From the NCBI RefSeq assembly GCF_013093415.1, contig NZ_JABFBC010000001.1, positions 806,001-870,000 of the forward strand: a stretch of 64,000 nt of DNA, written 5' to 3'. How positions within the stretch are numbered: position 1 is the stretch's first letter; the number at the start of each line of letters is the position of its first letter. The position numbers and the translations under genes were made by a program. Source of the DNA: Halovulum dunhuangense (GTDB lineage Bacteria > Pseudomonadota > Alphaproteobacteria > Rhodobacterales > Rhodobacteraceae). Shown here one piece after another: positions 45,886 to 54,093 of the stretch. The notes below the pieces were generated by a model. The model was given only the letters and a program-made list of their open reading frames with translations, did no database searches and was not told the DNA's origin.

Positions 45886-46646
45886 CCGGCTTCGGCCCGG
45901 AGGATCTGACCGAGGATGCGTTTCTCGGCGGGCGCGTGCGCCTGCTTCAGCCGCGCAAGGGATATCGCGCGGCAACCGATCCGGTCCTTCTGGCCGCAGC
46001 GGTCCCCGCGTCACCTGGCCAGTCGGTGCTGGAACTGGGCTGCGGGGTGGGGGCGGCGCTTCTGTGCCTTGGCGCGCGCGTGCCCGATCTTGCCCTGACC
46101 GGGCTGGAACTGCAGGCCCCCTATGCGGATCTTGCGCGGCGCAATGCCGCGCTCAACGGGATCGCGGCCCGCATCCTCGAGGGCGACATCCTCGATCCGC
46201 CGGCGGAACTGCGCGGCCAGGGTTTCGACCAGGTGCTGATGAACCCGCCCTTCTACGATGCCGCCGCCGCGACACCCGCCGGGGACATCGGCCGCGACAC
46301 CGCCCACCGCGAGGGCGAGGCGGGGCTTGCCGCCTTCGTCGATCTGGGGCTGCGCCGGCTGAAGCCGGGTGGGTGGCTGACGATCATCCACCGGGCCGAC
46401 CGGCTTGCGGACATCCTGTTCGCGCTGGGGCACCGGGCCGGGGCCGTGGCCATCCTGCCCTTGGTGCCGCGGGTGGGGCGCGACGCCAGGCGGGTCGTCC
46501 TTCGGGCGCGCAAGGGCGCGCGCGCGCCGCTGCGGCTGGCCTTTCCGCTGGTCCTGCATGAAGGGCCCGTGCATCTGGCGGATGTGCCCGACTTCACTGC
46601 CCCCGCGACCGCGGTGCTGCGCGATGGCGCCCCGTTGGACTTCTGA
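45882..46646 (+). CDS. tRNA1(Val) adenine-N6 methyltransferase-like protein
   Basis: A 254-residue class I SAM methyltransferase of the TrmN6/YfiC type. The SAM-binding motif is VLELGCGVGAALLCLG near residue 47, and the adenine-N6 motif NPPFYD near 122. LQPRKGYRAATDPVLLAAAV is the family start. In E. coli the enzyme methylates A37 of tRNA1(Val); the exact tRNA here is unconfirmed. It overlaps the DUF2007 gene and ends in a perfect hairpin. Confidence 0.82.
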   Translation: MTGFGPEDLTEDAFLGGRVRLLQPRKGYRAATDPVLLAAAVPASPGQSVLELGCGVGAALLCLGARVPDLALTGLELQAPYADLARRNAALNGIAARILEGDILDPPAELRGQGFDQVLMNPPFYDAAAATPAGDIGRDTAHREGEAGLAAFVDLGLRRLKPGGWLTIIHRADRLADILFALGHRAGAVAILPLVPRVGRDARRVVLRARKGARAPLRLAFPLVLHEGPVHLADVPDFTAPATAVLRDGAPLDF

Positions 46647-46666
46647 GCGGCAACGCTTGCCGCTCA
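46644..46666 (+). terminator. Perfect hairpin overlapping the methyltransferase stop codon
   Basis: TGAGCGGCAA (46644-46653), loop CGC and TTGCCGCTCA (46657-46666) form a 10-base stem that begins with the stop codon itself. No T-run follows. It may stop transcription or protect the mRNA end. Confidence 0.5.
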
Positions 46667-46755
46667 CGGCTGCTCACGCAGGTAGCAGGTGACAGCGGGG
46701 GCCGATTCGTGCTGCACTGAAAGGTGGGGTGAGAAAACAGCAGAAGGAGGACTGA

Positions 46756-46929
46756 ATGAGCCTGAGCGCACATCTGAACGAACTGCGGAAGAAACATCAG
46801 GCCCTAGCCAGAAAGATCGAGGAAGAGCAGCGCAGGCCAGCGGCCAACGACCTTCAGATCACCGATCTCAAACGCCAGAAGCTCCATCTCAAGGAAGAGA
46901 TCGAGCGCATCACCCACCAGGTCCAGTAG
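46756..46929 (+). CDS. DUF465 (YdcH-like) small protein
   Basis: A 57-residue coiled-coil protein starting MSLSAHLNELRKKHQALARK and ending in LKEEIERITHQVQ, the pattern of DUF465/YdcH proteins. Their function is unknown. A near-perfect ribosome site AAGGAGG lies five bases before the ATG at 46756, which strongly supports translation. It is convergent with the glutamine amidotransferase gene (three bases between stops). Confidence 0.82.
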   Translation: MSLSAHLNELRKKHQALARKIEEEQRRPAANDLQITDLKRQKLHLKEEIERITHQVQ

Positions 46930-46932
46930 ACC

Positions 46933-47691
46933 CTAGACAGAACCCGCGCTGGCCGGGCGCCGCGCCCCGGCCGCGCGGAAATACGACACGATCGCCTTTG
47001 CCCATTCGGCATCCCCGGAAACGCCGGTATCCAGGCTTTCCGTGGCGCGGGACAGTATCTCGGGCGGCAGCTTGTCCTTCATACGCAGGTCCATCACCTC
47101 GCGCAGGGCATCCGCCGTGTACTCCGGGTGCGGCTGCACCGAAATGGCGTACGGCGCCTCAGGATCGCCATAGGCCAAGGCGGCGTAGGGGCAGAAGTCG
47201 GAAGCAGCCAGAACCGTCGCGTGTTCGGGGATTTCCACCACCTGGTCCTGGTGAATGGCGATCGCATTCCAGTCATAGGCCAGCCCCTCGGGCATCCAGG
47301 ACGGGGTTACGGCCGGCTTGTAGCTGTGCACGCCCAGCCCCCAGCCCCGATCCGACTTGACCGCACGCCCGCCCAGCGCCTCGGCCAGGATCTGATGGCC
47401 GAAACAGACCCCGACCACAGGCACCCTTCCCTCGATGGCGGCGCGCAGGAACGCCTTGAGCGGTTCGATCCACGGGTGATCCTCGTAGACGCCGTGCCGC
47501 GAGCCGGTTACCAGCCAGCCATCGGCCCTTGCCGGATCGCCCAGCGGTTCGCCATCCACGACATCGACGGTAAAGAATTCCAGTCCGGGATCGACCGCGC
47601 CCAGAAGACGCCGGAAGAACGCATCGTATTCGCCGTGGCGCGAGACCATGGCGGGGGGGAGTTTTCCGGTGAGGAGAATGCCGATCTTCAT
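46933..47691 (-). CDS. Class I glutamine amidotransferase-like protein
   Basis: A 252-residue stand-alone glutamine amidotransferase domain. The nucleophile Cys is in VVGVCFGHQILAEALGG (about residue 95) and the His-Glu pair in SVQPHPEY (about 190). WLVTGSRHGVYEDHPWI carries the oxyanion strand. Such proteins may hydrolyse gamma-glutamyl compounds (PuuD-like) or act with a synthase; no partner is adjacent. GAGGCGCC precedes the ATG weakly. A terminator 80 bases upstream separates it from phaB. Confidence 0.82.
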   Translation of the reverse strand: MKIGILLTGKLPPAMVSRHGEYDAFFRRLLGAVDPGLEFFTVDVVDGEPLGDPARADGWLVTGSRHGVYEDHPWIEPLKAFLRAAIEGRVPVVGVCFGHQILAEALGGRAVKSDRGWGLGVHSYKPAVTPSWMPEGLAYDWNAIAIHQDQVVEIPEHATVLAASDFCPYAALAYGDPEAPYAISVQPHPEYTADALREVMDLRMKDKLPPEILSRATESLDTGVSGDAEWAKAIVSYFRAAGARRPASAGSV

Positions 47692-47771
47692 GGGGCGCCT
47701 CGTTGTACTGTCGCGCAAGATATGGTCGAGACTTCGGTCCCCCGCAACGGGTCGCGGGCGAACCCACGCAT

Positions 47772-47804
47772 GAAAAAGGGCCGGAACGGTACCGGCCCTT
47801 TCGC
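47772..47804 (-). terminator. Intrinsic terminator of phaA-phaB
   Basis: AAAGGGCCGG (47775-47784) and CCGGCCCTTT (47792-47801) form a 10-base stem with a 7-base loop; on the minus strand the stem is followed by TTCA after a run of five T in total. It lies 21 bases after the phaB stop. Confidence 0.75.
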
Positions 47805-47821
47805 CTTCGCCTCGGTCGGTG

Positions 47822-48547
47822 TCAGACGAAGAACTGGCCGCCATTGGCCGAGATGGTCGAGCCGGTGATGAAACCCGCATCGTCCGCGGCAAGGAACACC
47901 ACGCAGCGCGCGATCTCCTCGGGCTCGCCCAGGCGGCCCACCGGGATCTGCGGGATGATCCGCTCGTTCAGCACCTTCTCGTCGATGGCGCGCACCATCT
48001 CGGTGCCGATATAGCCCGGGCAGATCGCGTTCACGGTGATGCCGGCGCGCGCGCCTTCCTGCGCCAGCGCCTTGGTGAAGCCCAGATCCCCCGCCTTGGC
48101 CGATGAATAGTTGGCCTGGCCGGCCTGGCCCTTCTGGCCGTTGATCGACGAGATGTTGATGACGCGCCCGAACTTGCGGTCGCGCATGCCCGACCAGATC
48201 GGGTGGGTCATGTTGAACAGGCCCGTCAGGTTGGTGTCGATCACCTCTTTCCACTGCTCGGGCGTCATCTTGTGGAACATGGCGTCGCGGGTGATGCCGG
48301 CATTGTTCACCAACACCTCGACCGGGCCCAGATCCGCCTCGACCTGCGCGATGCCGGCCTTGCAGGCCTCGTAATCCGCGACCGACCACTTGTAGGTCTT
48401 GATGCCCGTCTCGGCGGTGAACTTCGTCGCCGCCTCGTCATTGCCGGCATAATTCGCGGCCACGGTGTAGCCCGCGTTCTTAAGCGCGATCGAAATGGCG
48501 GCGCCGATCCCGCGCGAGCCGCCGGTCACAAGTGCAACACGTCCCAT
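47822..48547 (-). CDS. phaB: Acetoacetyl-CoA reductase
   Basis: A 241-residue short-chain dehydrogenase that reduces acetoacetyl-CoA to (R)-3-hydroxybutyryl-CoA, the PHB monomer. VALVTGGSRGIGAAI binds NADP(H); the catalytic set is N81-type NNAG, S134 in NISSING, Y147 and K151 in NYSSAKAG. The ATG at 48547 has AAAGGG at six bases; an ATG at 48553 would abut it. It follows phaA by 63 bases and ends at a strong terminator. Confidence 0.95.
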   Translation of the reverse strand: MGRVALVTGGSRGIGAAISIALKNAGYTVAANYAGNDEAATKFTAETGIKTYKWSVADYEACKAGIAQVEADLGPVEVLVNNAGITRDAMFHKMTPEQWKEVIDTNLTGLFNMTHPIWSGMRDRKFGRVINISSINGQKGQAGQANYSSAKAGDLGFTKALAQEGARAGITVNAICPGYIGTEMVRAIDEKVLNERIIPQIPVGRLGEPEEIARCVVFLAADDAGFITGSTISANGGQFFV

Positions 48548-48610
48548 GTTCATCCCTTTCCCTGGAAATCCGTGCCGGCGGGCTGGCCCCGCCGGCCTTG
48601 TGGTTGAATG

Positions 48611-49786
48611 TCAGTCACGCTCGACGCAGAGCGCGACGCCCATCCCGCCGCCGATGCAAAGCGTGGCGATGCCCTTCTTCGCGTCGCGGCGCTGCATCTC
48701 GAAGAGAAGCGTGTTCAGCACCCGGGCGCCGGACGCGCCGATCGGATGGCCGATGGCGATGGCGCCGCCGTTCACGTTCACCTTCTCGGGATCCCAGCCC
48801 ATGTCCTTGTTCACGGCACAGGCCTGCGCGGCGAAGGCCTCGTTCGCCTCGATCAGGTCGAGATCCTCGACCTTCCACCCGGCCTTGGCCAGGGCCTTGC
48901 GGCTGGCATGGATCGGGCCCACGCCCATGATCGACGGGTCCAGCCCCGCGGTCGCGTAGGACGCGATCCGTGCAAGCGGCTTGATCCCGCGCTTTTCGGC
49001 CTCGGCCTCGGTCATCAGCAGCACCGCCGCCGCCCCGTCGTTCAGCCCCGAGGCGTTGCCCGCGGTCACGCTGCCATCCCTGGAGAAGGCCGGGCGCAGC
49101 TTGGCCATCGCGTCGATGCTGGCGCCGTGGCGGATATACTCGTCGTTTTCCACCACGATGTCGCCCTTGCGGGTCTTGACGGTGAAGGGGACGATCTCGT
49201 CCGTGAAGCGGCCTTCCTTCTGCGCGGCTTCTGCCTTGTTCTGGGAGGCGACGGCAAAGGCGTCCTGCTCGTCCCGGCTGATCTGCCACTGCTGGGCCAC
49301 GTTCTCGGCGGTGTTGCCCATGTGGTAGTCGTTGAAGGCGTCCCAGAGCCCGTCCTTGATCATCGAATCGACGAACTTCATGTCGCCCATCTTCTGGCCG
49401 GCGCGCAGATGCGCGACATGGGGCGACAGGCTCATGTTCTCCTGGCCGCCGGCGACCACGATGTCGGCGTCGCCCAGCAGGATGTGCTGCGCGCCGAGTG
49501 CCACCGCCCGCAGGCCCGATCCGCAGACCTGGTTGATGCTCCAGGCGGCGCTTTCCTTGGGCAGGCCCGCGAGGATATGCGCCTGGCGCGCGGGGTTCTG
49601 GCCCTGGCCGGCGGTCAGCACCTGCCCGAGGATCGTCTCCGAGACGGCCTCTGCCTCCAGTCCGGCGCGTTCCAGCACGGCGCGGATGGCAGAGGCGCCC
49701 AGTTCGTGCGCCGGCGTGTTGGCAAATGCGCCGTTGAAGCTGCCGACAGCGGTACGCGCGGCCGAGGCGATGACGATGTTGGTCAT
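48611..49786 (-). CDS. phaA: Acetyl-CoA acetyltransferase (PHB biosynthesis)
   Basis: A 391-residue biosynthetic thiolase, condensing two acetyl-CoA to acetoacetyl-CoA. C88 is in [12 protein letters not shown]347 in GHPIGASG and C377 in [20 protein letters not shown] and [11 protein letters not shown] are PhaA blocks. GGGGGAAACGAC precedes the ATG. It forms an operon with phaB and has a palindromic operator candidate 64 bases upstream. Confidence 0.95.
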   Translation of the reverse strand: MTNIVIASAARTAVGSFNGAFANTPAHELGASAIRAVLERAGLEAEAVSETILGQVLTAGQGQNPARQAHILAGLPKESAAWSINQVCGSGLRAVALGAQHILLGDADIVVAGGQENMSLSPHVAHLRAGQKMGDMKFVDSMIKDGLWDAFNDYHMGNTAENVAQQWQISRDEQDAFAVASQNKAEAAQKEGRFTDEIVPFTVKTRKGDIVVENDEYIRHGASIDAMAKLRPAFSRDGSVTAGNASGLNDGAAAVLLMTEAEAEKRGIKPLARIASYATAGLDPSIMGVGPIHASRKALAKAGWKVEDLDLIEANEAFAAQACAVNKDMGWDPEKVNVNGGAIAIGHPIGASGARVLNTLLFEMQRRDAKKGIATLCIGGGMGVALCVERD

Positions 49787-49849
49787 GTCGTTTCCCCCAA
49801 TTCCCTTGAGTTAGAGACGTTTCTACTGGAATTCCGCGGCGCTTCTAGC

Positions 49850-49866
49850 ATGTTGCACTGCAACAT
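49850..49866. promoter_or_regulatory. 17-base palindrome upstream of phaA, candidate PhaR operator
   Basis: ATGTTGCACTGCAACAT is a perfect 8-1-8 inverted repeat in the 126 bases between the phaC-like gene and phaA. PhaR repressors bind TGC/GCA-type inverted repeats at PHB genes, and phaR is 1.5 kb away. Binding itself is inferred. Confidence 0.5.
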
Positions 49867-49911
49867 TCCACCGCTTCGGTCGTGATCCCCTGCATCATCC
49901 ACGCAGGCAGC

Positions 49912-51114
49912 TTAGGCATTCGCCCGCAGGAATTCCACCACCGGTCGCCAGACCCGTGCCGGAGCGGCGGCCCCGGTTATCATCCCCACATGCCCGAGCG
50001 CCGGCGACAGAACGGTCGCTTCGGGAAAGGCGCGGGACAGCGCGGCCGACACGCCCGGTGGCGCGATGCCGTCGCGCAGCCCGCTGACGATCAGTGCCGG
50101 CGGCTGTTGGTCGGTGCTGATGCGCTCGGGCCAGCGCCCGGTCCCGGTCGCGTTGTCCAGGTGCCAGTCGATCAGCAGGGTTTCCGCGGCCGGGCCCGCC
50201 ATCGGGATCCCGTCGGCAAGCCAGTCCTCCAGCGCCACGAACAGGCGTGCCCGGTCGCTGTCGGGATCGAGCGCCGCGAATGCCTGGAACTTGCGGGTGG
50301 CCTGGATCGGATCCACCAGCGCGAAGAGATGCTGGAACAGTGTCACCGGCACAAGCCCGAAGGCCTCCACAAGGCTGCGCAGCGTCCTGCGCCAGAAATC
50401 GTCGCCCGCCTGTCGCACTGCGGCCCGTATTCCCTGTGTGAAGCCCCGAGCGGCATCGAAGTCCCAGGGCGCGCCGATCGTCACAAGCGCAGAAACCTCG
50501 GCCCCTTCGATCACATGGCCGGCCGAAATCGTGCCACCCATGCAATAGCCGAGCAGCGCGGGCGTTCGGCCGGTCAGCCTGCGCGCGGCTTCCAGCGCCG
50601 GGGCGAGTCGGCGATGGCGGTAGCAGTCGATGTCGAACCCCGCCTCCGCCGCCCCCGGCGCGCCCCAGTCGAGCAGCAGCGGCCGCAGCCCCGCTGCGCG
50701 CAACGCCCCGAGAAACGAACGTTCGGGCAATAGATCCAGCACATAGGGCCGGTTGATGAGCGAAGGCACGACGACCACCACCGGCCCCGAAGCGCCTGCC
50801 CCGTGATCGACAAGCCGGGTCGCCCCGTCGGCCCACAGGACGGGGCGCGGGATTTCACCGCGGCGATAGGGATGGCGCTGCCACGCCTCGATGCCGCGCA
50901 GCATCCGCGCCATGCGCCGCGCGGCTTCGGCCGTCACGTCCAGTGGTTCCGGTGCGGGGCCGGCATAGCGCGGAAGGGTGGGATGCCAGGGGAAATCGGG
51001 CTCTGCCGCGTTCGGGGCGGCCAGGATCGCCTGAAGATAACCGCTGGCCGCCGCGCCAAGATGCACCGCAATCGGCGATGGCTGGCCGATCCTGTGCGGG
51101 GCGATGTCTTTCAC
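49912..51114 (-). CDS. PhaC-like polyhydroxyalkanoate synthase family protein (compact form)
   Basis: A 400-residue alpha/beta hydrolase with the PHA synthase triad: C191 in LLGYCMGGT, D348 in SGLRDGIAPP and H375 in LGHVGM. PSLINRPYVLDLLPERS and LLLDWGAPG resemble class III PhaC. It is much shorter than the ~600-residue class I enzymes, lacking most of the N-terminal domain. The start is GTG at 51114, overlapping the stop of a 50-residue gene as GTGA. Synthase, or a PHA-related hydrolase, are both possible; the Cys nucleophile favours acyl transfer. It is in the same direction as phaA and phaB. Confidence 0.72.
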   Translation of the reverse strand: MKDIAPHRIGQPSPIAVHLGAAASGYLQAILAAPNAAEPDFPWHPTLPRYAGPAPEPLDVTAEAARRMARMLRGIEAWQRHPYRRGEIPRPVLWADGATRLVDHGAGASGPVVVVVPSLINRPYVLDLLPERSFLGALRAAGLRPLLLDWGAPGAAEAGFDIDCYRHRRLAPALEAARRLTGRTPALLGYCMGGTISAGHVIEGAEVSALVTIGAPWDFDAARGFTQGIRAAVRQAGDDFWRRTLRSLVEAFGLVPVTLFQHLFALVDPIQATRKFQAFAALDPDSDRARLFVALEDWLADGIPMAGPAAETLLIDWHLDNATGTGRWPERISTDQQPPALIVSGLRDGIAPPGVSAALSRAFPEATVLSPALGHVGMITGAAAPARVWRPVVEFLRANA

Positions 51115-51263
51115 CGTTTCCGGCCCCCGGCGGGCGGCGCCCCTTCGCGCGCGGTCATGCTGAGATGGCGTTCCCAAAGATCCAGATAGCGCGCCGCGTC
51201 GGTGGGCTGGGGCGCGTCCGGCGCAGTATTCCTGAGCGTTGCTTCGGGGTCTTTCTCGTCCAT
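51111..51263 (-). CDS. 50-residue protein coupled to the PhaC-like gene
   Basis: A short frame MDEKDPEATLRNTAP...ending GGRKR, acidic at the start and basic at the end, with a helical core RYLDLWERHLSM. It overlaps the PhaC-like gene by GTGA, the same coupling seen for real operons in this window. The ribosome site is weak. No family is recognised. It might be a small partner of the synthase, but a leader frame cannot be excluded. Confidence 0.5.
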   Translation of the reverse strand: MDEKDPEATLRNTAPDAPQPTDAARYLDLWERHLSMTAREGAPPAGGRKR

Positions 51264-51300
51264 CGGCGCGGGACTTAGCACGGGCCGGGCACTTCGCGTA

Positions 51301-51318
51301 TGCAAAAATCAAGTTGCA
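51301..51318. promoter_or_regulatory. TGCAA-N8-TTGCA inverted repeat upstream of phaR
   Basis: TGCAA (51301-51305) and TTGCA (51314-51318) are reverse complements separated by eight bases, between phaR (53 bases away) and the divergent 50-residue gene. PhaR is autoregulated in related bacteria, so this is a candidate operator for both directions. Confidence 0.4.
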
Positions 51319-51370
51319 GCGCCAAAACGCCGGGTGCTATGCCTTTTCCATGCGGTCAGGGGAGAGAAGC

Positions 51371-51973
51371 ATGGCACGGACCCAAAACGATGCCGGAGAA
51401 CCGATCGTCATCAAGAAATACGCGAACCGGCGGCTCTACAACACCGAGAAATCCGCCTACGTCACCCTCGAAGACCTTGCGCTGATGGTGCGCGAGGGGA
51501 CCGATTTCGTCGTGCGCGACGCGAAATCGGGCGAGGATATCACCCGCGCGGTGCTGACCCAGATCATCTTCGAGGAAGAGGCGAAGGGGCAGACCATGCT
51601 GCCCGCGAATTTCCTGCGCCAGCTGATCCGGCTTTACGGGGACACGCTGCAAGGCGTGGTTCCCGGCTATCTCGAAGCCTCGATGGAAACATTCCTGCGA
51701 AACCAGGAAAAACTGCGCGAGCATGTGGCGCAGGCCTTTGGCACCAACCCTGCGATGGCCAATTTCGAGGCGCTGACCCGCACCAACATGGAAATCTACG
51801 AGAACGCGATGCGCATGTTCAGCCCGTTTGGACAGCATGCGCAGCGCCCATCGCAAAAGCCCACGACACAGCCCGAGCCAGCGCCCGCCCGAAAGGACGT
51901 CGAACTGGACGAACTGAAGGACCAGCTTCGCGCGATGCAGGAACAACTGTCGCGCCTGGTAAAGGACACCTGA
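51371..51973 (+). CDS. phaR: Polyhydroxyalkanoate synthesis repressor PhaR
   Basis: A 200-residue PhaR. The N-terminal DNA-binding domain starts IVIKKYANRRLYNTEKSAYV and contains LEDLALMVREGTDFVV; the following PHB-binding helices (TQIIFEEEAKG, LPANFLRQLIRLYGDTLQ) and a C-terminal coiled coil complete it. PhaR represses phasin and PHB genes and is released when PHB accumulates. GGGAGAG lies before the ATG. It is divergent from the PhaC-like operon, with an inverted repeat between. Confidence 0.94.
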   Translation: MARTQNDAGEPIVIKKYANRRLYNTEKSAYVTLEDLALMVREGTDFVVRDAKSGEDITRAVLTQIIFEEEAKGQTMLPANFLRQLIRLYGDTLQGVVPGYLEASMETFLRNQEKLREHVAQAFGTNPAMANFEALTRTNMEIYENAMRMFSPFGQHAQRPSQKPTTQPEPAPARKDVELDELKDQLRAMQEQLSRLVKDT

Positions 51974-51974
51974 G

Positions 51975-52787
51975 CTAGGCCCGGCCGACGCTCATGTTCA
52001 GCGTTGCGGTGGCGATGTTTTCGGTGGCCCGTCCATAGTGATGACCCTGGAGGCAATCGACGCCGAGGGCGACCGCCATGGCAGCATCCTCCTGGGTCTC
52101 GACATGCTCGAGCACGGTCAGCATCTCGAAATGCCGCGCGATGGCGACCATCGCCTGCACCATCACCTGCGAGTCGCTGCTTTCCGAAAGCGCCGCGCCG
52201 TAGGTGCCGTCGATCTTGAGCATGTCGAAGCGATGATTGCGCAGGATCTGAAAGCCAGTGGCCCCGGCGCCGAAATCGTCAAGCGCCCGCGTCGGGCCAA
52301 GCACGCGCAGCCTTGCGATGAAATCCCCGAAGCACGGATGCGCCAGCAGGGCCGCGTGTTCGGTCATCTCGACGATCAGGCGGTAGCCGATATCTCCACT
52401 GCGGTCACAGGCCTCGGTCAGCAGGTCAAGCCAGCAGGCGTCGTCCAGCGTGGTCTGCCCGACATTGACCGATAGCCGTATCGACGGCCGGGCCGAAAGC
52501 GTTGCAATGGCGGCGGACAGCGCAAGCCTGTCGAGAGCGGCTGCCAGAGGGCTGCCGGCAACGGCCGGCAGGAAGCGGGTGGGCAGCAGCAGTCGGCCGC
52601 CGCGCGTGCGCAACCGCAGCAACACCTCGTGAAAGATAACGCGGCAGGGATCGCGCGCGTCGACCACGGGTTGGAAGAACGGCACGATCCGCCCTTCGGC
52701 CAGCGCCCGTTCGACCAGCGCGCACAGCGAGTCGACGTCGGCGTCGCCGGTTGCCAATTCCCTTTTGTCGCTGCGGCTGGTTGTCAT
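51975..52787 (-). CDS. Stand-alone EAL domain protein (c-di-GMP phosphodiesterase)
   Basis: A ~270-residue protein that is almost entirely one EAL domain. The catalytic positions are kept: HEVLLRLR (ExLxR), SVNVGQ (Asn), VEMTEH (Glu), DDFGAG, LKIDG (Lys), LEHVET (Glu) and LQGHHYG (Gln). This predicts active hydrolysis of c-di-GMP to pGpG. There is no membrane segment or sensor domain. Starts at 52787, 52820 and 52850 are all possible and none has a strong ribosome site. It is convergent with phaR (one base between stops). Confidence 0.85.
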   Translation of the reverse strand: MTTSRSDKRELATGDADVDSLCALVERALAEGRIVPFFQPVVDARDPCRVIFHEVLLRLRTRGGRLLLPTRFLPAVAGSPLAAALDRLALSAAIATLSARPSIRLSVNVGQTTLDDACWLDLLTEACDRSGDIGYRLIVEMTEHAALLAHPCFGDFIARLRVLGPTRALDDFGAGATGFQILRNHRFDMLKIDGTYGAALSESSDSQVMVQAMVAIARHFEMLTVLEHVETQEDAAMAVALGVDCLQGHHYGRATENIATATLNMSVGRA

Positions 52788-52913
52788 GGCGTCGTCATGC
52801 CTTGTTCGTGGTCTGTTCATAGGCCACATTCGGACTGCCGGGTTTCGCAAAGGTAAAATGTTTCGCGAATGTTCTGAAAATCTTCGACGGCAGACAAATC
52901 AGGAGAAAGCCCG

Positions 52914-53474
52914 ATGCAGGCGCCATGCCCATGGTGCGGGACAGACCCGCTTTACGTTCGCTATCACGACGAGGAATGGGGCGTGCCGGAACTTGAGTCG
53001 CGCGCGCTTTGGGAAAAGCTGATGCTGGACGGTTTCCAGGCGGGGCTGTCATGGATCACCATCCTGCGCAAGCGCGATGCGTTTCGCGCGGCGTTCGACG
53101 GGTTCGACCCCGTCCGTGTCGCGCGTTACGGCCCCGAGGACGAGGCGCGTCTTCTTTCCGATAGCGGTATCGTGCGACATAAGGGCAAGATCCGTGCAAC
53201 CATTCGGGCGGCTCAGCTTTACTGTGAAATCGAAGCGCGCGAAGGCTTTGCCACGAGGCTTTGGGACTACGTCGACGGGCAACCCCAAGTCAACCGATGG
53301 CGGACCATGTCAGAGGTTCCGGCAAAGACCGACCTGTCGGAACGGATTTCCAAGGATCTGCGCGCGCAGGGATTCGCTTTTTGCGGGCCCACGATCGTCT
53401 ATGCCTTCATGCAGGCGGTCGGCATGGTCAACGATCACCTCGTGACCTGCCCGCGCCATGCCGCGCTGGCCTGA
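52914..53474 (+). CDS. tag: DNA-3-methyladenine glycosylase I
   Basis: A 186-residue Tag, removing 3-methyladenine from alkylated DNA. The zinc ligands are visible as C5 and H18 (PCPWCG, RYHDEEWG) and H175 and C179 (NDHLVTCPRH), the same positions as in the E. coli enzyme at the C-terminus. FQAGLSWITILRKRDAFR is the helix-hairpin-helix region. AGGAGAAAG lies before the ATG. It is divergent from the EAL gene. Confidence 0.94.
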   Translation: MQAPCPWCGTDPLYVRYHDEEWGVPELESRALWEKLMLDGFQAGLSWITILRKRDAFRAAFDGFDPVRVARYGPEDEARLLSDSGIVRHKGKIRATIRAAQLYCEIEAREGFATRLWDYVDGQPQVNRWRTMSEVPAKTDLSERISKDLRAQGFAFCGPTIVYAFMQAVGMVNDHLVTCPRHAALA

Positions 53475-53483
53475 GCCCCGAGT

Positions 53484-54059
53484 TCAGCGGGCGATCAGGC
53501 GGTCGAGAATCGCGCGCGTGCTGGCGGACGTCCAGTCGGCGCCACCCGCAAGGCGTGCGACCTCGTTCCCCTCGCGGTCGAGTATGATCGAGACCGGCAA
53601 CCCCAGCACCCCCATGGCCCGTGCCGCGGCGCTGGCCGGATCGACATAGGTGGTCAGGCTCTCGACCCCGACCTCGGCGTTGAAGCGCGCGATCCCCTCC
53701 AGCGAGTTGCGCCCGGTGGCAATCGCGATCACCTCGAAATCCGGGCCCGCCATCGCCTTGTTCAACGCGTCGAGCGCAGGCTTCTCTTGCCGGCAGGGGG
53801 CGCACCATGTCGCCCAGAAGTTCACGATCCGCACCTTGCCGTCGCTGTCCGACAGCGCCCGCGTCTCACCGGCGGCGGTCTGAAAGGTGATCCCGTCGGT
53901 GTCGCGGGCGTCCCCGGTAAAGACCAGCTTGCGCATGTCCCCCTCGCGCAGCGCCTCGAGTTCGGCCTTCAGCGCAGGGTCCAGCCCAGCCGCGGCCAAC
54001 GGGTTTGCGGTCAGCACCAGGGATGCGTATAGAAGCGCGGTCAGGATGGGGCGGGTCAT
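53484..54059 (-). CDS. TlpA-like thiol-disulfide oxidoreductase
   Basis: A 191-residue protein with a signal peptide (about 1-24, cleavage after LAAA) and a thioredoxin fold. The active site is [12 protein letters not shown] (C86, C89), and the cis-Pro strand is [12 protein letters not shown]. TlpA-type proteins reduce periplasmic disulfides, often for cytochrome c or oxidase assembly. It is divergent from argH, a conserved neighbour in alphaproteobacteria. Its start lies 34 bases from argH. Confidence 0.9.
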   Translation of the reverse strand: MTRPILTALLYASLVLTANPLAAAGLDPALKAELEALREGDMRKLVFTGDARDTDGITFQTAAGETRALSDSDGKVRIVNFWATWCAPCRQEKPALDALNKAMAGPDFEVIAIATGRNSLEGIARFNAEVGVESLTTYVDPASAAARAMGVLGLPVSIILDREGNEVARLAGGADWTSASTRAILDRLIAR

Positions 54060-54093
54060 GGGCCGGTCTCGGAACCTTCACAAGGTCAAATAC

